From Streptomyces venezuelae (GTDB lineage: Bacteria; Actinomycetota; Actinomycetes; Streptomycetales; Streptomycetaceae): 64,000 nucleotides of DNA. Under the pieces are notes generated by a model that worked only from the letters and a program-made list of their open reading frames with translations, searched no databases and was not told where the DNA came from. Numbering within the stretch: the stretch's first letter is position 1; each line of letters opens with the position of its first letter. Location of the stretch: positions 8,178,501-8,242,500 of the forward strand of contig NZ_CP029194.1 of assembly GCF_008642375.1 (NCBI RefSeq). Direction: 5' to 3'. The translations under genes were made by a program, and so were the position numbers. Shown here piece after piece: positions 18,845 through 26,837 of the stretch.

Positions 18845-20044
18845 GTGCCCACGAGAAAACCCTCGGATGTCATCGTCGTCGGCGCCGGCGTCGTCGGCGC
18901 GGCCTGCGCCTACTACGCCGCCCAAGCCGGCCTCTCCGTCACCGTCGTCGACCGCGGTTCCGTCGCGGGCGGGACGACGGGGGCCGGCGAGGGAAACCTC
19001 CTCGTCTCCGACAAGGAGCCGGGACCGGAGCTCGAACTCGCCCTCCTCGCCAACACCCTGTGGCGGGAGCTGGCGGACGTGCTCCCGCCGCACGTCGAGT
19101 ACGAGGCCAAGGGAGGTCTCGTGGTCGCCTCCGACGAGTCGGGGATGCGCGCCCTGCGCGACTTCGCGGCCCGACAGGAGGAGGCGGGCGTCACCGCCCA
19201 GGAGGTTCCCGGGGACCGGCTCCACGATCTGGAGCCCCACCTCGCTCCTGGCCTCGCCGGAGGATTCCTCTATCCGCAGGACTCCCAGGTGATGCCCGCC
19301 CACGCCGCCGCCCAGCTGCTGCGCGCCGCCGGAGACCGCGTCCGGCTGCGTCTGGGCGAGGAGGTCACCGGCCTCCTCACCGGCGCCGCCGGCGAGATCC
19401 GCGGCGTGCGGACCGCCGCCGGAGAGCTCCACGCCCCGTACGTGGTCAACGCCGCCGGCACCTGGGGCGGCGCCCTCGCCGAACTCGCGGGCGTCCACCT
19501 TCCCGTGATGCCCCGCAGGGGCTTCGTGCTCGTCACCGAACCCCTGCCGCGCGTGGTGCGCCACAAGGTGTACGCCGCCGACTACGTGGCCGACGTGGCC
19601 AGCGGCTCGGCCGCCCTCCAGACCTCGGCGGTCGTCGAGGGCACCCCGGCGGGACCGGTCCTCATCGGCGCCAGCCGGGAGCGGGTCGGCTTCGACCGCA
19701 CCCTCTCCGTCGAGGTCCTGCGCCGGCTCGCCGCCGGGGCCACCGGCCTCTTCCCGGTCCTCGGCACCGTACGGGCCATGCGGACCTATCCGGGCTTCCG
19801 GCCGTATCTGCCGGACCACCTGCCCGCGATCGGGCCCGACCCGCGCGTCCACGGGCTGCTGCACGCCTGCGGCCACGAAGGGGCGGGGATCGGCCTCGCG
19901 CCGGTGACCGGACAGATCATCGCCCTCTGCCTGACGAACGGCGAAGTTCCCCTCGACATCGCCCCGTTCCGCCCGGACCGGTTCGGCACTCCTGAACCCG
20001 CGCCCGCGCCCGACTCCGTACCCGACCCCGCCCCGACACTCTGA
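18845..20044 (+). CDS. D-hydroxyproline dehydrogenase, FAD (DadA-like) subunit
   Basis: The 399-residue flavoprotein belongs to the DAO/DadA family. The FAD-binding motif is VIVVGAGVVGAACAYYAA and the C-terminal family segment is YPGFRPYLPDHLPAIGPDP followed by HEGAGIGLAPVTG. It should oxidise cis-4-hydroxy-D-proline to delta1-pyrroline-4-hydroxy-2-carboxylate. The two following genes encode an iron-sulfur subunit and an NAD(P)/FAD subunit, as in known heterotrimeric hydroxyproline/proline dehydrogenases. The tail after residue 380 is a Pro/Ala-rich low-complexity extension. Confidence 0.82.
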   Translation: MPTRKPSDVIVVGAGVVGAACAYYAAQAGLSVTVVDRGSVAGGTTGAGEGNLLVSDKEPGPELELALLANTLWRELADVLPPHVEYEAKGGLVVASDESGMRALRDFAARQEEAGVTAQEVPGDRLHDLEPHLAPGLAGGFLYPQDSQVMPAHAAAQLLRAAGDRVRLRLGEEVTGLLTGAAGEIRGVRTAAGELHAPYVVNAAGTWGGALAELAGVHLPVMPRRGFVLVTEPLPRVVRHKVYAADYVADVASGSAALQTSAVVEGTPAGPVLIGASRERVGFDRTLSVEVLRRLAAGATGLFPVLGTVRAMRTYPGFRPYLPDHLPAIGPDPRVHGLLHACGHEGAGIGLAPVTGQIIALCLTNGEVPLDIAPFRPDRFGTPEPAPAPDSVPDPAPTL

Positions 20045-20106
20045 CGCGCGCCCGAACCGCCGTCGTCACCGCCAGCTTCACCTTGACCTTCACGAGAGGA
20101 GGGCCC

Positions 20107-20421
20107 GTGGCCCGCACGCCCGCCGACCTGGTCGGGGCACAGCCCGATCCGCCGTTCGAGATCACCTTCGACGGCCGGAGCGTCACCGCCCTGCCCGGCC
20201 AGACCGTCGCCGCCGCCCTCTGGGGGGCCGGCATCCTGGCCTGGCGCACCACCCGGGAAGGGGGGCGGCCGCGCGGCGCGTTCTGCGGCATCGGCCAGTG
20301 CTACGACTGCCTCGCCACCGTCAACGGCGAGCCCAACCGGCGCGCCTGCCTGGTCCCCGCCCGCCCCGGCGACGCGATCACCACCCAGGAAGGGCACGGC
20401 CATGACCGCCTCGCCGTCTGA
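20107..20421 (+). CDS. D-hydroxyproline dehydrogenase, small [2Fe-2S] subunit
   Basis: This is a 104-residue Fer2_4-type protein. FCGIGQCYDCLATVNG with a later C (NRRACLV) provides the four ligands of a [2Fe-2S] cluster. The fold begins FEITFDGRSVTALPGQTVAAAL, typical of the gamma subunit of three-component amino-acid dehydrogenases. The GTG at 20107 is preceded by GAGAGGAGGG. The gene overlaps the next by 20 nt. It should pass electrons between the two flavoprotein subunits. Confidence 0.85.
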   Translation: MARTPADLVGAQPDPPFEITFDGRSVTALPGQTVAAALWGAGILAWRTTREGGRPRGAFCGIGQCYDCLATVNGEPNRRACLVPARPGDAITTQEGHGHDRLAV

Positions 20422-21925
20422 ACCGTACGACCTGGCGGTCGTCGGCGCGGGTTCCGCGGGTCTCGCCGGTGCCGTCACCGCCTCCGAACTGGGGCTCTCC
20501 GTCGCTCTGCTGGACTCCTCCCCCCAGTCCGGCGGACAGTTCTACCGGCACCCCGCGCCCGCCCTGGGTGCGGTACGTCCCGAGGCCCTGCACCACGACT
20601 GGTCCGCCTTCTCCGACCTGCGGCGCAGGCTCGGAGCGAGCACGGTCGACCACCTGACGGGGCACCACGTGTGGACCGTCACAAAGGAGTCCGGCGAGTC
20701 CGGCGAGGACGGCGGGGACGGCGGGGACGGCGACACCGGAGAGGGCTGGACGGTCCACGCGATCACCGGCGCCGACGGCACCGAGGAGCGGCCCGTCCGG
20801 ATCAGGGCCCGTGCGGTGCTCCTCGCCACCGGCGCCTACGAGCGCCAACTCCCCTTTCCCGGCTGGACCCTGCCCGGCGTCGTCGGCGCGGGCGGGGCGC
20901 AGGCCATGCTCAAGTCCGGGCTCGTGCTGCCCGGACGGCGCATCGTCGTGGCCGGCAGCGGCCCTCTGCTGCTCGCCGTCGCGTCCTCGCTCGCCGCGGC
21001 GGGCGCGCGGGTCCCGGCCGTGGTCGAGGCCGCTGGCTATCTGCGGTACGCCCGCAGCCCCCGCGCGCTCGTGACCAATCCGGCGAAGGCCGCCGAAGCC
21101 CTGGTGCACGGGACCGCACTGCTCAGGCACCGCGTGCGGGTGCTGCCGCGCAGTGCGGTCACCGAGGTCCACGGCGCCGACCGGGTGGAGGCCGTCACGG
21201 TCAGCCGCCTGGACGGCGACTGGGCGCCGGTACCGGGGACCGGTCGCAGGATCGCCTGCGACGCGCTCGCCGTCGGGCACGGCCTCGTGCCCCAGATCGA
21301 GCTGGCCACCGCCCTCGGCTGTGCCACTCGCGCGCTGCCCGACGGAACCCTGGGGCTCGCCCTGAGCGAGCTCCAGGAGACCTCGGTGGCCGGTCTGTGG
21401 GCGGCGGGTGAGGCCGGCGGCGTGGGAGGCGCCGAACTCGCCCGCACCGAGGGCGAGCTGGCGGGCCGGGCGATCGCCGCCCGGCTGCGCGGCCGCCGCG
21501 CCGACCCGGCCCCGGACCGGGGCGTGGGCCCGGGCCGGGCCGGCGAACTCCGGCGCCGCCGCGACCGGATGCGGGCCTTCGCGGACGTCATGTCCGCGGC
21601 GCACGCACCGGGCCCCGGCTGGCCCGCGTGGCTGGAGGACGAGACGGACGTGTGCCGCTGCGAGGAGGTGACCGCGGGGCGTGTGCGCGAGGCGGTCAGC
21701 GACCTCGGGGCGCGGGACGCGCGGACCGTCAAGCTCCTCACGCGAGCCGGCATGGGGTGGTGCCAGGGGCGGATGTGCGGGACGGCCGTGGCATGCCTCG
21801 CGGCGCGCGGCGACACCCCCGAACCGCCCGCGGAGCGGCGGCCGTTCGCCGTCCCCGTACCCCTCGCGACGCTCGCCGCGCTGGACGAGCAGGCAGTCGA
21901 GCCGGCAGCCGAGCAGGCCCCCTAG
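20402..21925 (+). CDS. D-hydroxyproline dehydrogenase, large NAD(P)/FAD and [2Fe-2S] subunit
   Basis: The 507-residue pyridine-nucleotide-disulfide-oxidoreductase-like protein has an FAD motif AVVGAGSAGLAGAVTASELG and a second nucleotide motif around IVVAGSGPLLLAVAS. A C-terminal BFD-like [2Fe-2S] domain carries CRCEEVTAG and GWCQGRMCG. An acidic Gly-Asp-rich loop (SGEDGGDGGDGDTGEG) is inserted near residue 100. It is the alpha subunit of the three-component dehydrogenase and probably the electron-exit side. The start at 20402 overlaps the small-subunit gene. Confidence 0.85.
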   Translation: MTASPSEPYDLAVVGAGSAGLAGAVTASELGLSVALLDSSPQSGGQFYRHPAPALGAVRPEALHHDWSAFSDLRRRLGASTVDHLTGHHVWTVTKESGESGEDGGDGGDGDTGEGWTVHAITGADGTEERPVRIRARAVLLATGAYERQLPFPGWTLPGVVGAGGAQAMLKSGLVLPGRRIVVAGSGPLLLAVASSLAAAGARVPAVVEAAGYLRYARSPRALVTNPAKAAEALVHGTALLRHRVRVLPRSAVTEVHGADRVEAVTVSRLDGDWAPVPGTGRRIACDALAVGHGLVPQIELATALGCATRALPDGTLGLALSELQETSVAGLWAAGEAGGVGGAELARTEGELAGRAIAARLRGRRADPAPDRGVGPGRAGELRRRRDRMRAFADVMSAAHAPGPGWPAWLEDETDVCRCEEVTAGRVREAVSDLGARDARTVKLLTRAGMGWCQGRMCGTAVACLAARGDTPEPPAERRPFAVPVPLATLAALDEQAVEPAAEQAP

Positions 21926-21969
21926 AACCACGGGGGAGAGGCCCACGAGGCCTCTCTTCTTTCCTTCTC

Positions 21970-21990
21970 TATAAAATGTCACACATTACA
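21970..21990 (+). promoter_or_regulatory. operator-like site before the deaminase gene
   Basis: AATGTCACACATTACA (21975-21990) contains ATGT-CAC-ACAT, related to the AATGTGAAAT core at 18823-18839. TATAAA at 21970-21975 could be the -10 box. The deaminase ATG follows at 22005 behind GAAAGG. Confidence 0.5.
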
Positions 21991-22004
21991 GAAAGGTCGT
22001 TGAC

Positions 22005-22913
22005 ATGACCGCCACCACCTGGAACACCGACCGGCCCTGGCGCGGCATCATGGTCGCCACCACCCTCCCCTTCCGCGACGACCTGTCCGTCGACCACGAC
22101 GCGTACGCGGAGCACGTGGCCTGGCTGATCGCCAACGGCTGCGACGGTGTCGTCCCCAACGGCTCCCTCGGCGAGTACCAGACCCTCACCGACGCGGAGC
22201 GCGCCCAGGTCGTCCGTACCGCCGTCGCCGCCGCCGGTGACGGGGCGCGGGTCATGCCGGGTGTCGCCGCCTACGGCAGCGCCGAGTCCCGGCGCTGGGC
22301 CGAGCAGGCGGCCGAGGCCGGTGCCGGATCCGTCCTGCTCCTGCCGCCCAACGCGTACCGCGCCGAACCGGCCGCCGTGCGCGCCCACTACAGCGAGGTC
22401 GCCAGGGCCGGTGTCCCGATCGTCGCCTACAACAACCCGATCGACACCAAGGTCGACCTCACCCCCGACCTCCTGGCGCGCCTGCACCGCGACGGCAGCA
22501 TCGTCGCGGTCAAGGAGTTCAGCGGCGACGTCCGCAGGGCGTACGAGATCGGCGAGCTCGCCCCGGAGCTGGACCTCCTGATCGGCGCCGACGACGTCCT
22601 CCTGGAGCTCGCCGTCGCGGGGGCGGTCGGCTGGATCGCCGGATACCCGAACGCCTTCCCCGCGAGCTGCGCCGAGCTCTACCACGCGGCCGTCGCGGGC
22701 GACCTGGCCACCGCCGTGCCGCTCTACAAGTCCCTGCACTCCCTGCTGCGCTGGGACTCGAAGACCGAGTTCGTCCAGTCCATCAAGCTCTCCATGGACA
22801 TCGCCGGCCGCCAGGGCGGACCGACCCGTCCCCCGCGCCACCCGCTCACCGGCGCGATCGAGGCCGGCGTGCGGACCGCCACCGAGAAGGCCGTCGCCGA
22901 CGGCCACCGCTGA
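22005..22913 (+). CDS. 4-hydroxy-pyrroline-2-carboxylate deaminase (DapA family)
   Basis: The 302-residue TIM-barrel lyase belongs to the dihydrodipicolinate synthase/N-acetylneuraminate lyase family. The Schiff-base lysine is K170 in IVAVKEFSGD, and the conserved tyrosine is Y142 in IVAYNNPID. The substrate loop GVVPNGSLGEYQTL replaces the GTTGE of true DapA, fitting a role outside lysine synthesis. In this cluster it should convert delta1-pyrroline-4-hydroxy-2-carboxylate to alpha-ketoglutarate semialdehyde plus ammonia. It has its own operator-like site upstream. Confidence 0.82.
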   Translation: MTATTWNTDRPWRGIMVATTLPFRDDLSVDHDAYAEHVAWLIANGCDGVVPNGSLGEYQTLTDAERAQVVRTAVAAAGDGARVMPGVAAYGSAESRRWAEQAAEAGAGSVLLLPPNAYRAEPAAVRAHYSEVARAGVPIVAYNNPIDTKVDLTPDLLARLHRDGSIVAVKEFSGDVRRAYEIGELAPELDLLIGADDVLLELAVAGAVGWIAGYPNAFPASCAELYHAAVAGDLATAVPLYKSLHSLLRWDSKTEFVQSIKLSMDIAGRQGGPTRPPRHPLTGAIEAGVRTATEKAVADGHR

Positions 22914-23074
22914 CCGAGACCGAGACCGAGGCCAATACCGAGACGACCGAGACCGAGACAGAGATCGGGACGGTGCCGGTCGTCGAGCCGGTCACCGGCC
23001 CGGCCCGGCCCTCCGGCACCGCGCAGTACCTCCTCGACCCGGACGACCCCTTCCCCGGAGGCTTCCTCCCGTGA
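22913..23074 (+). pseudogene. C-terminal relic of a proline racemase family gene
   Basis: A frame that stays open after the deaminase gene reads a Thr-Glu repeat, then VTGPARPSGTAQY and LLDPDDPFPGGFLP before a TGA at 23072-23074. This is the characteristic C-terminus of proline racemases; the intact enzyme encoded at 10904 ends LVEPDDDLGTGFLL. Only about 34 codons remain, and the catalytic parts are gone. The stop overlaps the next gene's GTG (GTGA), as expected if this was once an operon gene between deaminase and aldehyde dehydrogenase. Confidence 0.6.
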
Positions 23075-24456
23075 CCGACACCCACCCCACCCTCACCTCC
23101 CGCAACCCGGCCGACCCGGCCGACGTGCTCCTGCAGATCCCGGCCCCCGGAGCCTTCGCCGCGGTCGACACCGTCGAGCGGGCCCGCGCCGCCCAGCCCG
23201 GCTGGCTGCTCGCCGGGGCCGCCGCCCGCTCGGCCGCCCTCGGCGCCGTCGCCGCCGCCGTCGAGGCCGCGGCCGACGAACTGGCCGCGCTCGCCGTACG
23301 CGAGGTGGGCAAGCCGCTCGCCGAGGCCAGGGCAGAGGTCGCCCGTACCGTCGCCATCTGGCGCTACTACGCCCAGGCGCCCTTCGAGCCCACCGGAGCG
23401 GTCCACGAGACCGCGGCGGGCCCCGGGCTGCTCCTGACCCGCCGCCGACCGCACGGGGTGGCCGGGCTCATCACCCCCTGGAACTTCCCCTTCGCCATCC
23501 CGACCTGGAAGGCCGCCCCGGCGCTCGCCACCGGGAACACGGTCGTCCTCAAGCCCGCCCCCGAAGCCACGGCGTGCGCCCAGCGCCTCGGCGAGATCGT
23601 CCAGCGGGCGCTGCCCGAGGCGGTGTTCACCGTGGTGCCCGGCGGTGCGACCGAGGGCAACGCGCTCGTCTCCGCCGCCGACGTCGTCTCCTTCACCGGC
23701 TCCACCCCCGTCGGCCAGGCCGTCGCCCGGGCCGCGACAGCCCGGGGCATCCCGATGCAGGCGGAGATGGGCGGTCTCAACGCGGCGCTCGTCCTGCCGG
23801 ACGCGGACATCGAACAGGCCGCCGCCCACATCGCCGCCGCCGTCTCCGGGTACGCCGGCCAGAAGTGCACCGCCACCAGCCGGGTCATCGCCGTCGGCGC
23901 CGCGCTCGACCCGCTCCGCGAGGCCCTCTCCGAAGCACTGCGGGCCGTCCCCGTCGGCGACCCCGCCGACCCGGCCACCGTGTGCGGGCCCCTCATCCAC
24001 GAGCACGCACGCGACCAGGTCGGCGAGGCCTGCCGGGGGCTCTCCGTCCTCGCGGGCGGCACCGTGCCCGACCGGTCCGGCTGGTACGCGGCCCCGACCC
24101 TGGTGGAGAAGGTCTCCCCGGGACACCGGCTGCTGCGCGAAGAGGTCTTCGGCCCGGTCGCGTCCCTGCTCGCCGCGGAGGACCTGGCCCACGCGATCCG
24201 GATCACCAACTCCGTACCGTACGGTCTGGTCACCTCGGTCCACACCGCAGACCTGAACACCGCGCTGACGGGCCTCGACCTGCTCGACACCGGCATGATC
24301 CGGCTCAACGCCCCCTCCACCGGAGTCGACTTCCACCTGCCCTTCGGCGGCTCCAAGGCGTCCAGTCACGGGCCGCGCGAGCAGGGCGCGGCGGCCCTCG
24401 ACTTCTACACGTCGAGCCGGACCTACACGCTGGCACCCGCGGGCCCCGCGGCGTGA
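23071..24456 (+). CDS. alpha-ketoglutarate semialdehyde dehydrogenase candidate (ALDH family)
   Basis: The 461-residue aldehyde dehydrogenase has the catalytic cysteine C266 in GYAGQKCTATSRV, the catalytic-glutamate motif QAEMGGLNAALVL and the NAD site motif TGSTPVGQAVA. In this cluster it should oxidise alpha-ketoglutarate semialdehyde to alpha-ketoglutarate, the last step of hydroxyproline breakdown. The GTG start overlaps the stop of the relic racemase frame, which explains the lack of a separate ribosome binding site. General ALDH specificity is hard to read from sequence, so the assignment relies on context. Confidence 0.82.
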   Translation: MTDTHPTLTSRNPADPADVLLQIPAPGAFAAVDTVERARAAQPGWLLAGAAARSAALGAVAAAVEAAADELAALAVREVGKPLAEARAEVARTVAIWRYYAQAPFEPTGAVHETAAGPGLLLTRRRPHGVAGLITPWNFPFAIPTWKAAPALATGNTVVLKPAPEATACAQRLGEIVQRALPEAVFTVVPGGATEGNALVSAADVVSFTGSTPVGQAVARAATARGIPMQAEMGGLNAALVLPDADIEQAAAHIAAAVSGYAGQKCTATSRVIAVGAALDPLREALSEALRAVPVGDPADPATVCGPLIHEHARDQVGEACRGLSVLAGGTVPDRSGWYAAPTLVEKVSPGHRLLREEVFGPVASLLAAEDLAHAIRITNSVPYGLVTSVHTADLNTALTGLDLLDTGMIRLNAPSTGVDFHLPFGGSKASSHGPREQGAAALDFYTSSRTYTLAPAGPAA

Positions 24457-24477
24457 CATCGTACGGTGGTGATGTCA
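24454..24477 (+). promoter_or_regulatory. inverted repeat upstream of the GntR regulator
   Basis: TGACATC and GATGTCA form a perfect 7-bp inverted repeat spaced by 10 bp, 27 bp before the regulator ATG. The half-site ATGTCA recurs at 21976 and 25242, which suggests autoregulation. Confidence 0.5.
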
Positions 24478-24503
24478 ACCGGAACGAAGGGATCACCACC
24501 GTC

Positions 24504-25184
24504 ATGGGGCACCTGACCCACCGCGACCTCAACGCCTCCCGGGAGCGGCTGCGCGACCAGGTCGCCCATGCCCTGCGCGCCGCCCTGATCTCGGGCGAGC
24601 TCCGCCCGGGGGTGGTGTACTCGGCGCCGACCCTCGCCGAGGACTTCGGGATCTCCGCCACCCCGGTCCGCGAGGCGATGCTCGACCTGGCCCGCGAAGG
24701 CCTGGTCGAGCCCGTCCGCAACAAGGGCTTCCGGGTCACCGAGGTCGACGAGCGCGACCTCGACCAGTACACCGAGATCCGTGCGCTCATCGAGATCCCG
24801 ATGGTCGGCAGGATCACCCGGATCGCCGCCCGCGAGGACCTGGAGGCGCTGCGACCGGTCGCCGAGGACATCGTGCGCGCCGCCCGCGAGCACGACCTCA
24901 TCGGCTACCTGGAGGCCGACCGCCTGTTCCACCTCACCCTGCTCGGCCTCGCGGGCAACGAACGGCTGGTCGAGACCGTCGGCGACCTGCGCAAGCGGTC
25001 CCGCCTGTACGGGCTCACCGCCCTGGACGAGAGCGGCGACCTCGTCCCCTCGGCCGAGGAGCACCTGGAGCTGCTCGACCTGATGCTCGCCGGCGACGCC
25101 AAGGGCGCGGAGAAGTGCATGACGCGCCACCTCGGCCACGTCCGCTCCCTCTGGGCCAAGGGCGACCGTCCGACCGGGAAGTAG
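24504..25184 (+). CDS. GntR-family (FadR/FCD) transcriptional regulator
   Basis: The 226-residue regulator has an N-terminal winged helix (LRAALISGELRPG, then YSAPTLAEDFGISATPVREAM) and a C-terminal all-helical FCD effector domain with the usual metal-ligand-like residues (D in LEADRLFH, H in EEHLELLD, H in TRHLGHV). It sits between the hydroxyproline enzymes and the peptidase and is the natural candidate to bind the ATGTGAAAT-like sites in the collagenase, importer, dehydrogenase, deaminase and peptidase promoters. A Hyp-pathway intermediate is the likely ligand; that is inference. Confidence 0.85.
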   Translation: MGHLTHRDLNASRERLRDQVAHALRAALISGELRPGVVYSAPTLAEDFGISATPVREAMLDLAREGLVEPVRNKGFRVTEVDERDLDQYTEIRALIEIPMVGRITRIAAREDLEALRPVAEDIVRAAREHDLIGYLEADRLFHLTLLGLAGNERLVETVGDLRKRSRLYGLTALDESGDLVPSAEEHLELLDLMLAGDAKGAEKCMTRHLGHVRSLWAKGDRPTGK

Positions 25185-25235
25185 CGGCACCGGCCGGAGG
25201 TGGCTCCCTTCGACGGGCGGACGACGGTCACCCTC

Positions 25236-25251
25236 GATGCAATGTCACATC
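25236..25251 (+). promoter_or_regulatory. operator-like site before the peptidase gene
   Basis: GATGCAATGTCACATC carries the GCAATGT core found at 18824-18830 and the ATGTCACA form found at 21976-21983. It lies 33 bp before the peptidase ATG. Confidence 0.55.
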
Positions 25252-25283
25252 CGACCGGCCGTCCGCGGCCGTGGAAGGAAGCC

Positions 25284-26549
25284 ATGAACCCCGCCTACGC
25301 GACCGTCGACCACACCTTCACCGTCCCCCTGGACCACCGGGCGCCCGACGGCCCCACCATCGAGGTGTTCGCCCGGGAGGTCGCCGACCCCGCCCGCGCC
25401 GGCGAGCAACTCCCGTGGCTGCTCTACCTCCAGGGCGGACCCGGCGGCAAGTCGCCCCGCCCGTCGGCCGGTTCGCCGGGCTGGCTGGCCCAGGCGCTGA
25501 GGACCCACCGTGTGCTGCTCCTCGACCAGCGCGGCACCGGCCGCTCCACCCCGGTCACCGCGAGGTCCGCCGCCCGGTTCGCCTCACCCGAGCGCCTCGC
25601 CGGCCACCTCGCCCACTTCCGGGCCGACGCGATCGTCGCCGACGCCGAGCTGATCCGCCGCGAACTCTGCGGCGACACCCCCTGGGAGACCCTCGGTCAG
25701 AGCTACGGCGGCTTCATCACCCTCACGTACCTCTCCCAGGCGCCCGAGGGGCTGCGCGGCTGCTACGTCACCGGCGGCCTGCCCGGCCTCACCGCCACCG
25801 CCGACGACGTGTACGCCCACACCTACCCCCGCGTCCGCGACCGCGTCCTCGACCTCTACGCCCGCTACCCCGAGGACGCCCCCCGCCTCCGGAAGATCGC
25901 CGACCTCCTCGCGGCCGAAGACGTCCGTCTCCCGAACGGCGACCGCCTCACCCCGCACCGCCTGCGCACCCTCGGACTCGCGCTCGGCATGGGTGACGGC
26001 TTCGAGCGCGTCCACTGGCTCCTCGACGAAGCCATCGGCGAGGACGGCGAGTTGAGCGACACCTTCCTCCACCAGGTGATGACTCTGACCGGCTTCACCG
26101 ACAACCCGCTCTTCGCCGTCATGCAGGAGTCGCTGTACGGACAGGGAGCGGGCCCGACCGACTGGGCGGCCGCCCGCGCCCTGGCCGGCCTCCCCGAGTT
26201 CGCGGAGGATGCCGACCCTCTGCTGCTCACCGGCGAGATGATGTACCCCTGGATGTTCCGGGAGATCGCGGGCCTGCGCCCCTTCGCCGACGCCGCCGAC
26301 CTGCTCGCCGCGCGCACCGACTGGCCGCCCCTCTACGACCTCGCTCGCCTCGCCGTCAACGAGGTCCCGCTCGCCGCGGTCGTCTACCACGACGACATGT
26401 ACGTCGACGCGGGCATCTCCCTCGCCACCGCCCGCCGGATCGGCGCCTCCCGCGTCTGGGTCACCAACGAGTGGGAACACGACGGCGTCGCCGCCTCCGG
26501 TGGCCGAGTCCTCGCCCGCCTGATGGACCTGGCCGCCGGCCGCGCATAG
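25284..26549 (+). CDS. prolyl aminopeptidase-like S33 hydrolase
   Basis: The 421-residue alpha/beta hydrolase lacks a signal peptide, so it acts in the cytoplasm. The oxyanion region LYLQGGPGGKSPR, the VLLLDQRGTGRSTP strand and the nucleophile S140 in GQSYGGF are those of proline iminopeptidases. A C-terminal EWEHDGVAASGG supplies the catalytic His. The ATG at 25284 follows GGAAGGAAG. With the operator-like site upstream, it probably trims N-terminal Pro or Hyp from imported collagen peptides and so supplies the hydroxyproline pathway. Confidence 0.87.
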   Translation: MNPAYATVDHTFTVPLDHRAPDGPTIEVFAREVADPARAGEQLPWLLYLQGGPGGKSPRPSAGSPGWLAQALRTHRVLLLDQRGTGRSTPVTARSAARFASPERLAGHLAHFRADAIVADAELIRRELCGDTPWETLGQSYGGFITLTYLSQAPEGLRGCYVTGGLPGLTATADDVYAHTYPRVRDRVLDLYARYPEDAPRLRKIADLLAAEDVRLPNGDRLTPHRLRTLGLALGMGDGFERVHWLLDEAIGEDGELSDTFLHQVMTLTGFTDNPLFAVMQESLYGQGAGPTDWAAARALAGLPEFAEDADPLLLTGEMMYPWMFREIAGLRPFADAADLLAARTDWPPLYDLARLAVNEVPLAAVVYHDDMYVDAGISLATARRIGASRVWVTNEWEHDGVAASGGRVLARLMDLAAGRA

Positions 26550-26567
26550 CCCCTGACCCGCGTCGCA

Positions 26568-26601
26568 GCCCTCCCGCTCCCGCCCCACGGAGCCGGAGGG
26601 C
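26568..26601 (+). terminator. hairpin after the peptidase gene
   Basis: GCCCTCC..GCTCC pairs with GGAGCCGGAGGGC over about 12 bp with a small bulge, then CTTT. It ends the hydroxyproline region. The remainder up to 26837 is the upstream region of the encapsulin gene, with TTGACC at 26762-26767 as a possible -35. Confidence 0.6.
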
Positions 26602-26837
26602 TTTCGCATACCCCGAGGAACGTGGCCGGAAACCGTCGACAGCCCGGTTAAACCTCACGCGAAGCAAGATCACTGTTTCTGGGTAATGCCCTCGAACTGG
26701 TGGGGTGAACGGGGCTTACCGGCCGTTACTGTTCCCCGGGATCTGGACGAATTCCCAGAGATTGACCCTCTATTTCCTCTTTCACCGGCGGTGTCCCGTA
26801 CTCCGACCGTCGTCCACCCGAAGGAGAGCTCGCCCCG

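Noticed and set aside
22913..22972. The Thr-Glu repeat as a genuine small protein
   Set aside because: It has no start codon of its own with a ribosome binding site and leads into a racemase C-terminus, so relic is the better reading.
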